Under the pieces are notes generated by a model, which did no database searches, had not been told where the DNA came from, and saw only the letters and a program-made list of their open reading frames with translations. Shown in pieces: positions 15,209 through 23,990 of a stretch of 44,671 bases of DNA. Every line of letters begins with the position of its first letter. The stretch's first letter is position 1. The translations under genes were made by a program, and so were the position numbers. The DNA is from Myxococcales bacterium. Lineage in GTDB: Bacteria; Myxococcota_A; Polyangia; Polyangiales; Polyangiaceae. Where the stretch lies: assembly GCA_016794345.1 (NCBI GenBank), contig JAEUKE010000185.1, forward strand, positions 1 to 44,671. Reading direction: 5' to 3'.

Positions 15209-16557
15209 GTTGGCGGCGAACCGATTACCGGAGACGGCGACGAAACGGGAGTCTTGACGTGTGCGGGACCCGTCTTCTTCCAGAAGTAGGCCGCGCACGC
15301 GAGGTAAACGGCCGTCCCCGCCACCCCGACCGCGACGGCCGTCGCCGCGAGGAAGTCGACCCAGGGCAGCCGCGGCTGGCCGAGGTTCTTGTAGAGGAGG
15401 AGCGCCGAGCTGCCGAGGTAACCGAAGGCGTCGGCCAGGTAGATGAGGAAACCTGCGGTGGCGACGGAGCCGGTCGCGGCGATCAACCGGTCGAACAAGA
15501 CGCAGTTGTAGGGCACGTAGGCGACGTAGAGGCCGCTGCCCACGGCGATCATCCAGGCGGCGGGGCCGATCGCGCCGGCCCGGAAGAGGATCGTCGCGCC
15601 TGCGGCGACGAGAACGCCGATCAGCATGGTGGCGTGGACGGCGAGGAGCGCGCGACGGTTGTCGCGGATTGTGATCATCACGGCCACACCGAGGAGCGCG
15701 AACACCGCGACCGGGACCTCGGCGGCCGCCAGCACGCTCGGCGCCTCGGCGTAACCGAGCGCGTCCCAGATCTCGCGTGCGAAGTTGTCGCGGAAGTCGC
15801 GCGCCGCGGTGAGGGCCACGTAGAGCCCCACGAGGAGCACGAGCCCGGGCGCGTACGCCCTCGCGAACGCGGCGCGCGCGGCTGCGTTCATTGGCGCGCG
15901 TTTGGTGCGCGCGGCCTCGTCTTCGGCCGTTGGCGGCGGCAGCTGGTGCAGCAGGAAGGCGCAGAGCAGGAGCGGCGGGAGAAAAAGCGCGCCGGTCAAT
16001 GCCGGCATCCAGACCTCGGGAGCGCCCGCGTCGAGCAACATCTTGCCGACGCTCTTCACGGCCCCGCTCGCGACGATGAAGCTCGCGCAGAGACCGGCCC
16101 CGAGGATCTCGCTCGTTCTGCGGCCTTCCAGGAACCCGAAGACGAGGCCCCACACGAGCCCGAGCGGCAGGCCGTTCAGGAGCAACGCGACGGCCTCGAG
16201 CTCGGTCGGCAGGAGGGGCAACAGAAGGAGCGCCACCTCGGCGGCGCCGATGCAGCCGACGATCGCGACGGCCCGGCGGGCGGGCGCGAGCTCCGACACG
16301 ATCTTGATGCCCAGGAACTTCGAGACGCAGTACCCGACGACCTGCGCGAGGAGCAGGACGGTCTTGCGATCGAGCTCGAGACCGAAGAGCGGCACGGCGC
16401 CCGCGAATTTCCCGGCCGCGAACGCCTTCCGGTAGGCGTACATGCAGAAGTACGCGCCGAAGGCCGCGAAGACTGCGTAGGCGGTCAGCACTGCGCCGGG
16501 CGCGCGCTCGAGATAGCGGGTGAGCCTGCTTCGCTGCGCCACGGGGTCCGGTTGCAT
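15205..16557 (-). CDS. DUF5690-family MFS-like membrane transporter
   Basis: The 450-residue protein has about twelve membrane helices. The N-terminal signature FGAYFCMYAYRKAFAAGKF, followed by QVVGYCVSKFLGIKIVSEL, matches my memory of the DUF5690 family, a branch of the major facilitator superfamily with unknown substrate. A central hydrophilic loop (PPPTAEDEAARTKRAP) divides two six-helix halves, and the second half has TAARDFRDNFAREIWDALGY. It overlaps the helicase start by four bases (GTGA) and is upstream of it. Coupling a transporter to a helicase has no obvious logic and may just reflect operon packing. It is divergent from the sulfatase gene (102 bp gap). Confidence 0.78.
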   Translation of the reverse strand: MQPDPVAQRSRLTRYLERAPGAVLTAYAVFAAFGAYFCMYAYRKAFAAGKFAGAVPLFGLELDRKTVLLLAQVVGYCVSKFLGIKIVSELAPARRAVAIVGCIGAAEVALLLLPLLPTELEAVALLLNGLPLGLVWGLVFGFLEGRRTSEILGAGLCASFIVASGAVKSVGKMLLDAGAPEVWMPALTGALFLPPLLLCAFLLHQLPPPTAEDEAARTKRAPMNAAARAAFARAYAPGLVLLVGLYVALTAARDFRDNFAREIWDALGYAEAPSVLAAAEVPVAVFALLGVAVMITIRDNRRALLAVHATMLIGVLVAAGATILFRAGAIGPAAWMIAVGSGLYVAYVPYNCVLFDRLIAATGSVATAGFLIYLADAFGYLGSSALLLYKNLGQPRLPWVDFLAATAVAVGVAGTAVYLACAAYFWKKTGPAHVKTPVSSPSPVIGSPPT

Positions 16558-16659
16558 GCGCCGGGCTCGGCAGCAACCGACCCGAGAAACAAGAAAGTGA
16601 CGGACTTGTCGCCGGGCAGTGAACGGAACATGTAGTCTCTTTCTGGCGTCTGGCTCCCT

Positions 16660-18738
16660 GTGTCTCCCTCGCCTCCCCAATCTTCCCTCCGTCCGCTCGA
16701 TCTCCGAGGATGCCTGCGCTCGGCCGCGCGGGTCGGCGTCCTCGGCGCCGGCACCGGCCTCCTGATCGGGGTGGTCGGCCAGCTGGTCGTGGCCCGGTTC
16801 GCGGCCTCCGGGGAGGCGAGCCGCCCCAGCTGGTGGGAGCGCCTGGTCGGGGTCGTGGTGACGGCCTCGCTCCTCGGCGCCTTGCTCTTCCTGGCCACCG
16901 TCGTGGCGCTGGTCCTGACACGCCGGTCCGCGCGCAGGTCCCGCCGCCGCGCGACAATGGCGCCCGTCGCGCTGATCGCGACGCTGGTGGTGCTGGTGCA
17001 CGCGCTCGGCGTCACCCTCCACGTGTTGCTCGGCTCCCACCTGACGAGCTCGGGCCTCGCCTTCTTCCTGAACTCGAGCGAGCACATCGCCGGCGCGGTG
17101 AGCGCGCAGTACCTCGGCTACCTGCTCCCGCTGATCGGGGGCGCCGCCTTGTTCGCAGCCGGGCTCAGCGTGCTCGTCCGGCGCGTGGTCGACGGCGACC
17201 CCGCGCGCGTTCGCAGCGTCGAGGTGGTCGGCTGCGTCGCGATGACGGGCGTGGCGGGGCTCGCCGCCGCGGCGCCCGCCCAGGAGCCGATGGGCGCGGG
17301 CGTCGCCCGGACCTCACCCGAGGTCGCGCTGCTCGCGTCGGTAACGTCGAGCGACAGAGGGCCCGACCCGCTCCTCGCCGAGGAGAACCCGCTCGTGCGC
17401 GAGGCGCTGCGGAGCCCGAGCCGCGCGTCGCAGCGCTCCTGGGAGGCGGTGACCCGGGCGACCGCCGAACGTCCTAACGTCGTAATCATCACCCTCGAGT
17501 CCGTCGCCATCAGCCGCCTCGGCTACCTCGACGAGAGCGGGCGGCTGGCCGGCCGCCAGGCGAGCCCCAACATCGATCGGATCGCCGCGAAGAGCCTGCG
17601 GATGCGCCGCGCCTACACCACGGCCACACACTCCAACTACGCGCAGATGGCCGTCATCTCGTCGCTCTTCCCGCGGCGCGGGTCGACGCTCGACATGTAC
17701 CAGCGGCTCGACTACCCGCGTGTGTTGCTGCACGACCTGGGCAGCGCGCTCGGGTACACGACCGCGACCGTCTCCAGCCAGGACGAGACCTGGCAAGGAA
17801 TGAAGCGGTTCCAGGACACCGGCACGGCCACCTACTTCCGCCACGCGCCGGATCATCAGGGCGAGCACCTGGACCTGGTGACGGAGGACGTCGCGCCGGA
17901 CCAGGCCACGGTCGATCACGCCATCGGATGGCTCAAGGCCCAGCGCGGTACGCCGTTTTCCCTCTATCTCAACCTGCAGTCCACGCACTTCCCGTACCCG
18001 ATCCCGGACGCAGCCCCGAAGCCCTTCACGCCCTACGAGCCCAAGGGCACGTTCAACTACGTCCGCTGGGAAGACGCTGACAAAGACGTCATCTTGAATC
18101 GATACGACAACGCGCTCCACTACGTGGACGCCCAGGTCGGCCGCCTGTACGACGCGCTGGAGGCGTCGGGCCTGCTCGAAGACACCATCTTCGTCATCAC
18201 GGCCGACCACGGGGAGCTCTTCTTCGAGCACGATCTGGTCACACACGGCCGCACGCTCTTCGACGGCGAGTCCCGCGTGCCGCTCCTCGTCCACTACCCC
18301 GCCGCGCTCGAGCCTCGGGACGACTTCACGCCGGTCTCCACGCTCGACGTGTTGCCGACCGTGGTGGACCTGATGGGGGCGCCGCCCCACCCCGCGTTCC
18401 AGGGCGAGAGCTTCCGCGACACGGAGGCGAGCGAGCGGAGCGGCGTCTTCCTGAACATCCAGGGCTGGAAACACTACGAGGGCGTCGTGTGCGGCCGCTA
18501 CAAGCTGGTCTTCGACCCCGACTCGCGCGAGAGCGAGCTCTACGACCTGATCGCGGACCCGAACGAGGAGCGAAACCTCGCCTTCTCCAGGCCCGAGCTG
18601 GCCGCGGCCCTGCGGGACACGCTGCGCGCGCAGATGGAGGCGCAGGAGGCCTACCACGCGAACGGCGAGGCCGGCCGCCGCCTGCGGGACGAGCGCTTCG
18701 CGCCGCGTATGCTCCCCTGCCCCGACGCCGCGCGATGA
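16660..18738 (+). CDS. Membrane sulfatase/LTA-synthase-like phosphotransferase
   Basis: The 692-residue protein starts with a GTG and has four or five N-terminal membrane helices (about 22-180), then a large extracytoplasmic alkaline-phosphatase-fold domain beginning PNVVIITLESVA. The nucleophile region is TTATHSNYAQM (Thr323/Ser325), not the CxPxR of true sulfatases, so it is more like lipoteichoic-acid-synthase or phosphoethanolamine-transferase relatives using Thr or Ser. Later metal ligands include ITADHGELFFEH and HGRTLFDGESRVPLLVHYP. The C-terminus has the sulfatase-type YKLVFDPDSRESELYDL and DPNEERNLA segments. The last four bases (ATGA) overlap the next gene, so the two are translationally coupled. 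It may add phospho-groups to a lipid or polymer; substrate unknown. Confidence 0.85.
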   Translation: MSPSPPQSSLRPLDLRGCLRSAARVGVLGAGTGLLIGVVGQLVVARFAASGEASRPSWWERLVGVVVTASLLGALLFLATVVALVLTRRSARRSRRRATMAPVALIATLVVLVHALGVTLHVLLGSHLTSSGLAFFLNSSEHIAGAVSAQYLGYLLPLIGGAALFAAGLSVLVRRVVDGDPARVRSVEVVGCVAMTGVAGLAAAAPAQEPMGAGVARTSPEVALLASVTSSDRGPDPLLAEENPLVREALRSPSRASQRSWEAVTRATAERPNVVIITLESVAISRLGYLDESGRLAGRQASPNIDRIAAKSLRMRRAYTTATHSNYAQMAVISSLFPRRGSTLDMYQRLDYPRVLLHDLGSALGYTTATVSSQDETWQGMKRFQDTGTATYFRHAPDHQGEHLDLVTEDVAPDQATVDHAIGWLKAQRGTPFSLYLNLQSTHFPYPIPDAAPKPFTPYEPKGTFNYVRWEDADKDVILNRYDNALHYVDAQVGRLYDALEASGLLEDTIFVITADHGELFFEHDLVTHGRTLFDGESRVPLLVHYPAALEPRDDFTPVSTLDVLPTVVDLMGAPPHPAFQGESFRDTEASERSGVFLNIQGWKHYEGVVCGRYKLVFDPDSRESELYDLIADPNEERNLAFSRPELAAALRDTLRAQMEAQEAYHANGEAGRRLRDERFAPRMLPCPDAAR

Positions 18739-19886
18739 TCGAGGTCGATCTCGCGATCGTCGGAGCCGGCCCCGCCGGGCTCTCGACGGCGCTTTTCCTC
18801 GCGGCGGCTGCTCCGTCGCTGAGGACACGCACCGTGGTCCTCGAAGGGGCGCGTTTCCCGCGCGACAAGGTCTGCGCCGGCGCGATCGGCGCTCGGGCTG
18901 ACGCGGCGCTCGCGCGCATCGGCGTGAAGGTGGAGGTGCCCTCCGCCCACGTGCGCGGGATCGCCGTGACGACGAGCGCTGGCCGGCGCTCCTTCTGGGT
19001 GGACGAGCCCGCCGGGCGCGTCGTGCGGCGCATCGAGTTCGACGCGGAGCTCGCCCGCTTGGCCAGGGCGCGCGGGATCCGGATCGAGGAGGGCGCGTGG
19101 GTCCGCTCGATCGACCATCAAAATGGCAGGTTGGTCATCTCGATCGAGGGCGGAGAGAGGCTGAAGGCCAAGGCCCTCGTCGGCGCGGACGGGATTCGCA
19201 GCGTGGTGCGGCGCGCCCTCGGGCTCGGTCGCGGCGACGTCGTGGCGCAGGTTGCGGAGCTCGACACGACGAGCGCGCCCGGCGACACGCCCGAGGGCGT
19301 GTTGCACTTCGATCTCCGCGACAGGTCGCTCCGCGGCTACGCGTGGGATTTCCCGACGCCGCTGGGCGGCCGGATCGAGGTGTGCCGCGGCGTCTACGCG
19401 GTGCGTGAGGCGAACGACGCCAAAGACGCCGGCGCGCTCGCGAAGGAGCGGATCCCCACCGGCGCGCGCGTATTGGGACCGACGAAGCGGCTCGCGGAGC
19501 GCGGCTTCGTGGTGGGCGCGCCCGTGTCGGCGCCCGGCGCGATCCTCGTCGGGGAGGCTGCCGGAATCGATCCCGTCCTGGGCGAGGGCATCGCCCAGGC
19601 CATCCTCGGCGGCGAGGTGGCCGCGCGGTACCTGGCGCCGCGCCTGGCGAGCGGCGAGATCGGCTTCGCCGACTGGGCTGGCGCGCTCGCGGCCACCTCC
19701 GTGGGACGCGATCTGGCGCGGCGCACGGCCTGCATGCCGTACGTCTACGGGTCGGGGCGCGACCTTCTCGAGCGCTACGTGGTCACGAACGGAGCGATCG
19801 CTCGCGCGGGCCTCCGCTACTTCGGCGGGACGCTCTCGCGCGAGCGACTGCTCGACACGATCAGGGCGAGGGGGCTTCGCTGGTGA
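18735..19886 (+). CDS. FAD-dependent geranylgeranyl-reductase-like oxidoreductase
   Basis: This 383-residue flavoprotein of the p-hydroxybenzoate-hydroxylase fold carries DLAIVGAGPAGLSTALFL for FAD binding, RFPRDKVCAGAI (the family PRxKxCG-like loop), ALVGADGIRSVVRR, and GEAAGIDPVLGEGIAQAI for the second FAD contact. Members reduce isoprenoid double bonds or hydroxylate aromatics. The family name geranylgeranyl reductase is only a label here. It starts inside the stop of the sulfatase-like gene (ATGA) and overlaps the convergent lipoprotein gene tail by 26 bases. The pairing suggests it modifies the lipid moiety handled by its partner, which is inference. Confidence 0.88.
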   Translation: MIEVDLAIVGAGPAGLSTALFLAAAAPSLRTRTVVLEGARFPRDKVCAGAIGARADAALARIGVKVEVPSAHVRGIAVTTSAGRRSFWVDEPAGRVVRRIEFDAELARLARARGIRIEEGAWVRSIDHQNGRLVISIEGGERLKAKALVGADGIRSVVRRALGLGRGDVVAQVAELDTTSAPGDTPEGVLHFDLRDRSLRGYAWDFPTPLGGRIEVCRGVYAVREANDAKDAGALAKERIPTGARVLGPTKRLAERGFVVGAPVSAPGAILVGEAAGIDPVLGEGIAQAILGGEVAARYLAPRLASGEIGFADWAGALAATSVGRDLARRTACMPYVYGSGRDLLERYVVTNGAIARAGLRYFGGTLSRERLLDTIRARGLRW

Positions 19887-20529
19887 TCTGGAGGTAAGCG
19901 TTCGTGAAGTCCGTCAGCTCGAAGGTGGCGGATTTGTCATCCTTCTTGGCGGGCGCGACGACCTTCCACTCCACGGTCTCCTTGCCCTTGTCGTCCGTCT
20001 TGATCTCGCCGATGGCGAGGTTCGGCGAGCCGACCTTTGCGCTGCTCAGCGTGAGCTCGAACTTGGGGCCCTTCGAGGAGACGGCCTTGAAGGACTCCGA
20101 CGGGGGCTGCTGGGCGAAGAGACGGAAGATGGTGCCGGCACCGCCCTTCGCCTTCTTGCCCTTCTTGTCGATCATGAAGGTCAGCAGGACGCCGTCGCTC
20201 AGCGCGTACTCCGGGATGCGCAGAATGGTGCCTTCTTTGCCGAGCTCGAGCTTGGCGGCGGGCGTGGCGCCGAAGGTCTCCGAGATCTTCTCGGCGTTGG
20301 CGTAGCTGACGGCGGGCCGCCCGCTGGGAGGCGGGGTGGTCGAGGTGGGCGCGGGCGGAGGCGCCTCGGCGCTCGCGCTTGCCGTGGCCGTGGGCTCCGG
20401 CGGGGGCGCCTCGGCCGAGGGCGCCGGCTCGGGGGTGGCCGTGGGCTCGGGCTCCGCCGTGGGGGGCGGGCTCGACGAACAGGCAACGAGAGCAACTGCG
20501 GAAATGAGGCCAATGACCAGTGATCGCAT
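19861..20529 (-). CDS. Lipoprotein with Pro/Ala/Thr linker, unknown function
   Basis: The 222-residue product begins MRSLVIGLISAVALVACSSS, a clear lipoprotein signal with Cys17, followed by a low-complexity Pro/Ala/Glu/Thr linker (about 20-75) and a C-terminal domain of about 145 residues. That domain contains EKISETFGATPAAKLELGKE, GVLLTFMIDKKGKKAKGG and IGEIKTDDKGKETVEWKVV. The domain is probably a periplasmic beta fold; I do not recognise it. The ATG at 20527-20529 has GGAGGAAC before it, a strong ribosome site. The 3' end overlaps the flavoprotein gene by 26 bp in the opposite direction. Confidence 0.78.
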   Translation of the reverse strand: MRSLVIGLISAVALVACSSSPPPTAEPEPTATPEPAPSAEAPPPEPTATASASAEAPPPAPTSTTPPPSGRPAVSYANAEKISETFGATPAAKLELGKEGTILRIPEYALSDGVLLTFMIDKKGKKAKGGAGTIFRLFAQQPPSESFKAVSSKGPKFELTLSSAKVGSPNLAIGEIKTDDKGKETVEWKVVAPAKKDDKSATFELTDFTNAYLQITSEAPSP

Positions 20530-20691
20530 GGGGTTCCTCCGCGCCGGGCGCGTGCGCCGGTGAATGCCGTAGGCAGGCCACGAGGGGGCGGCAAGAGTAG
20601 GACGCGCGCCGGGGCTCTGGCGGCTCAACAGACCTGGCGTGGCCCGTTGAACCGTTGATTTGGGGGGCCACCCGGGCGAAGGTTCGCGCCC

Positions 20692-22608
20692 ATGACGACG
20701 CACCGGAAGCTTTTGCCCACCGCCCTGCTCGGCGCCACGCTCTTCGCGTGCTCGGCCCCGCCGCCCCCGCGTGAGACGACCCCCACGGCTGCCCCCTCGG
20801 CGTCCACGCCCGTCGCGGCTGTCGATCTCTCCCCGGTTCCCGCGCCGAAGGGCGTCGTCGCGCGCGCGCGGCTCAAGAGCCCGGCGAGCTCGGTCGGAAC
20901 GCTCATCGGCCTGACCGGCGGCGCCCCCGAAGCGGCCGAGCCCCTCGTTCGTGGCGTGCTCGCGGAGGTCCTGGGCAAGAAGATGCTCCGGCTCGACGTC
21001 GACGCGCGTGCCCTCGCGGACGAGATCGTCCTCGACGCCCCGGTCGACATCGTCGTGGCGCTCGCCGAGGGTGATCGACCGGAGCCGCTCTACGCCATCT
21101 CGGTCGGCGTGAAATCGGTGGAGAGCGCGGCCGGCGCCGCCGGCGCGGGCGCGACGCCCGGCGAGGGCGGGAGCTACAAGCTCGGCGGGAAGAAGGCGCG
21201 CGGCGCCTGCACGCTGACGAAGGCGGCAGGTCCCGCGGCAGGCAGGCTCGTCTGCGGCGCGAGCGATCGCGACCTCGAGGTGCTCGGGCCGTACCTGGCG
21301 CGCACGCTCGCGGCCGAGCCTCCGACGGGCGCCGACGGCTTCGCGGAGATCGACGTGGCCGGACTGGACGCGCGGTTCGGGAGCGAGCTCCGAAAGATCC
21401 TGCCGTCTTTGCCGAGCCTGGCCGCGCGCCGCTACGGCACCGGCAACCCCGTCTTCGACAAGGCCCTGTCGGAGGGTGGGCGCCTGCTCGGCGAAGAAGC
21501 GGCGAAGCTGCTCGCCGATCTCGACAAGGTCACGCTCGAGCTGAAGGTCGACCCGAAGGCAGGCATCTCGGTCGAAGCGTCGAGCTCCTTCCGCGCGAAG
21601 ACGTCGTGGGTCGCCAAGACCAGCTTCTCGACGCCGCCCGGTCCCGCGCCCGCGCTATTCTGGAAGGGACCGACGGACGCCTCGAGCGGCGCCTTCACGA
21701 CGATGGGCGATCCGGCGACCTACGCCGAGGGCCTGAAGCTCACGAAGGACCTGGTGATCGGCGCCCTCGCGAACGGCAAGATCGGCAGCGAGGCGGAGCG
21801 GAAGAAGATCGCCGCGCTGCTCGATTTCCCCTTCGAGAAGGGCGCGGTCGTCGTCGCCTTCAGCGGCTCGAGCCGCCTCACCAAGCCTGCCGAGCCCAAG
21901 AGCGCGAAGGACAAGTGGCAGCGCGCGTTCGCGGAGCTGAGCGGCTGGTCGATCGTCGGCACGACGCTCAAGCCCGACGCCATGAACAAGTGGATGAAGG
22001 ACCTCGTCGCCGCCTTCAATCAGCCCGGCGTTCAGAAGGCGCTCAAGGCGCAGGACGACATGTCGATCACGATGAAGACCGGCAAGGCGCCGGCCAAGCT
22101 CGGCAAGAACGCGAGCCTCGTGGAGATGCGCCTCGTCAGCAAGGTCGACAAGTCCGACGCGACGCTCGTCTTCGTCGTGGCGCCCGGGCCGGAGGGCGCG
22201 TGGATCGGCTTCGGTGTCGAGCCCGAAGAGATCGCCGAGCGGATCATCGCGACGCGTGACGCAAAGGACCCGCTGAAGGCGCGCCCCGACCTCGGGCCGC
22301 TCCAGAGCGGCAAGCTCTCGACCGCTTATTTCTTCTCGGCGGCCACCTTCAAGTCCTCGTTCCTGCCCCTCTTCTTGATGCGAAGGGCGCCGCAAGACCC
22401 CAAGAAGCCCTCCAAGCCCGAGGACGACATCCTCGCGGCGACGGCGGAGCTGAACAAGGTCTTCGACGCGCTGCCCAGCAAGGGCATGGCGCCCGCCTTC
22501 TTCCAGATCTCCGCGACCGACGCGGGCAAGGGCACGCTCAAGCTCGGGCTGACGGTGCCGCAAGCAACGCTCACCGACGTCGCTCGCCTCTCCGGCGGCA
22601 TGCGCTGA
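20692..22608 (+). CDS. Large lipoprotein of unknown function
   Basis: The 638-residue protein begins MTTHRKLLPTALLGATLFAC, with the lipobox Cys at residue 20, then a Pro-rich linker (about 21-50). The mature part is a long mixed alpha/beta protein with Lys-rich surfaces, with stretches such as LKSPASSVGTLIGLTGG, SYKLGGKKARG and KGMAPAFFQISATDAGKG. The segment near 320-420 (SFSTPPGPAPALFWKGPTD, GDPATYAEGLKLTKDL) repeats a strand-helix pattern. No enzymatic motif is visible. GAAGG lies about eight bases before the ATG. It begins 162 bp upstream-divergent from the lipoprotein at 19861-20529, and both could share a promoter region, but I see no clear promoter elements. Confidence 0.8.
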   Translation: MTTHRKLLPTALLGATLFACSAPPPPRETTPTAAPSASTPVAAVDLSPVPAPKGVVARARLKSPASSVGTLIGLTGGAPEAAEPLVRGVLAEVLGKKMLRLDVDARALADEIVLDAPVDIVVALAEGDRPEPLYAISVGVKSVESAAGAAGAGATPGEGGSYKLGGKKARGACTLTKAAGPAAGRLVCGASDRDLEVLGPYLARTLAAEPPTGADGFAEIDVAGLDARFGSELRKILPSLPSLAARRYGTGNPVFDKALSEGGRLLGEEAAKLLADLDKVTLELKVDPKAGISVEASSSFRAKTSWVAKTSFSTPPGPAPALFWKGPTDASSGAFTTMGDPATYAEGLKLTKDLVIGALANGKIGSEAERKKIAALLDFPFEKGAVVVAFSGSSRLTKPAEPKSAKDKWQRAFAELSGWSIVGTTLKPDAMNKWMKDLVAAFNQPGVQKALKAQDDMSITMKTGKAPAKLGKNASLVEMRLVSKVDKSDATLVFVVAPGPEGAWIGFGVEPEEIAERIIATRDAKDPLKARPDLGPLQSGKLSTAYFFSAATFKSSFLPLFLMRRAPQDPKKPSKPEDDILAATAELNKVFDALPSKGMAPAFFQISATDAGKGTLKLGLTVPQATLTDVARLSGGMR

Positions 22609-22679
22609 CGCCAAGAGGCCACGACCAGGAGACATTTTTTCCGGCTTGAGGGCCTGGCCCGCGGGGATAGCCTAGGGGA

Positions 22680-23900
22680 ATGCTCGCCCCTTCGCTTCGC
22701 CGCCTCCAGGCCCTCGTCGCCCCCCTGGCTGTTTTCGCCATCGCCTCGTGCGACGGCTGCGACGAGACGGATGGGTCTGACCCGTGCACGACCGTCTACA
22801 AGGACGAGTGCGGGCAGCCGTGTGCGCTCGACGCGAACTGCGCCGCGGGCCTCTACTGCGGGCCCGAAGGGAAATGCCTGGCCGACTGCACGCCCGACGG
22901 CGGGCAGTGTGAAGAAGGCGTCGTGTGCACGGACCGCGGTCGCTGCGGCGCGGGCGGCTCGACCAGCACCTTCGGTCAGGGCGGAGGCTTCAACGTCGGC
23001 GGCAGCGGCCAAGGCGGCGGCTGCGCGGGGATCTCGGTCACCTTCCAGCCGACGACGCCCACCGTGCTCCTCATGATCGATCAGTCCGGGAGCATGACGG
23101 AACAGTTTGGTAACGGAAACCGCTGGGACGTCCTGCACGACGTCCTGATGGATCCGAACAACGGCATCGTCGCTCAGCTCCAGGCCGTGGTGCGCTTCTC
23201 GCTCGCGCTCTACACCGGCGACGGCGGCGCGAACTGCCCGCAGCTCGCGCAGGTCACGCCACCCGCGCTCAACAACCTGGGGGCGATGGAGGCGGTCTAC
23301 GGCCCGGCAGGGCCGATCGGCGAGACACCGACAGGCGACAGCATCACCGCGCTCGTGCCGGGGCTCGTCGCGTTCGGGGAGCCGGGCCCCAAGGCGATCG
23401 TCCTCGCGACGGACGGCGAGCCGGACACGTGCGAGCAGCCGAACCCGCAGAACGGGCAAGCGGAGGCCATCGCCGCGGCGCAGGCCGCCTATGCGCAGGG
23501 CGTACAGCTCTACATCATCGCGGTCGGCGACCAGGTCAGCTCGCAGCACCAGCAGCAGATGGCGAACGCCGGCCTCGGGCTGCCTCCCGACGGCAGCCAA
23601 GGCAACGCCGCGTATTACCCGGCGAACGATCCGCAAGCGCTGGCCGACGCGTTCGACACCATCATCAACGGCATCCGGCCGTGCACGCTCACCTTGAACG
23701 GCTCGATCGATCCGACAAAGGCGTGTGAGGGCACCATCTACATCGACGGCAGCCCCATCCCCTGCAACGACCCGAACGGCTGGCAAGCGAACTCTCCGAC
23801 GGAGATCGAGCTCCTTGGCGCCGCGTGCGACGCGATTCAAGACGGCTCCCATACCGTGAACGGGCAGTTCCCGTGTGGGGTCGTCCAGGTGCCGCAATGA
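22680..23900 (+). CDS. VWA-domain lipoprotein with Cys-rich head
   Basis: This 406-residue surface lipoprotein candidate starts with a signal peptide ending ...VFAIASCDGC, and the lipobox Cys is followed by a Cys-rich head of about 14 Cys (residues 24-96), possibly disulfide-rich. A Gly/Ser/Gln-rich linker leads to a von Willebrand A domain: TVLLMIDQSGSM is the MIDAS start, TPTGDSITALV carries the second metal site, and ATDGEPDTCEQP the third (DGxPD). VWA domains bind metal and mediate adhesion or assembly. After it, a further Cys-containing region (RPCTLTLNGS, KACEG, PIPCNDPN, AACDAIQ, FPCGV) ends the protein. The start ATG at 22680 has TAGGGG just before it. This build recurs in Myxococcota. 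Confidence 0.87.
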   Translation: MLAPSLRRLQALVAPLAVFAIASCDGCDETDGSDPCTTVYKDECGQPCALDANCAAGLYCGPEGKCLADCTPDGGQCEEGVVCTDRGRCGAGGSTSTFGQGGGFNVGGSGQGGGCAGISVTFQPTTPTVLLMIDQSGSMTEQFGNGNRWDVLHDVLMDPNNGIVAQLQAVVRFSLALYTGDGGANCPQLAQVTPPALNNLGAMEAVYGPAGPIGETPTGDSITALVPGLVAFGEPGPKAIVLATDGEPDTCEQPNPQNGQAEAIAAAQAAYAQGVQLYIIAVGDQVSSQHQQQMANAGLGLPPDGSQGNAAYYPANDPQALADAFDTIINGIRPCTLTLNGSIDPTKACEGTIYIDGSPIPCNDPNGWQANSPTEIELLGAACDAIQDGSHTVNGQFPCGVVQVPQ

Positions 23901-23990
23901 CGTGAGGCGAAGCGGGGAGCGCGCCCGTCGAACGCCGGGTTGACTCTCGGGCTTTACAAGCGAGTCTCGCGGGAGCAAGGTTCGCGGGCC

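Noticed and set aside
13391..15289. Long plus-strand open frame opposite the helicase
   Set aside because: The Rep/UvrD motifs are complete on the minus strand; the plus frame is an Arg/Glu/Val-rich shadow.
23940..23990. Upstream TTG start for accA
   Set aside because: The 17 extra residues do not resemble AccA N-termini; the GTG at 23991 starts directly before the conserved FEKP region.
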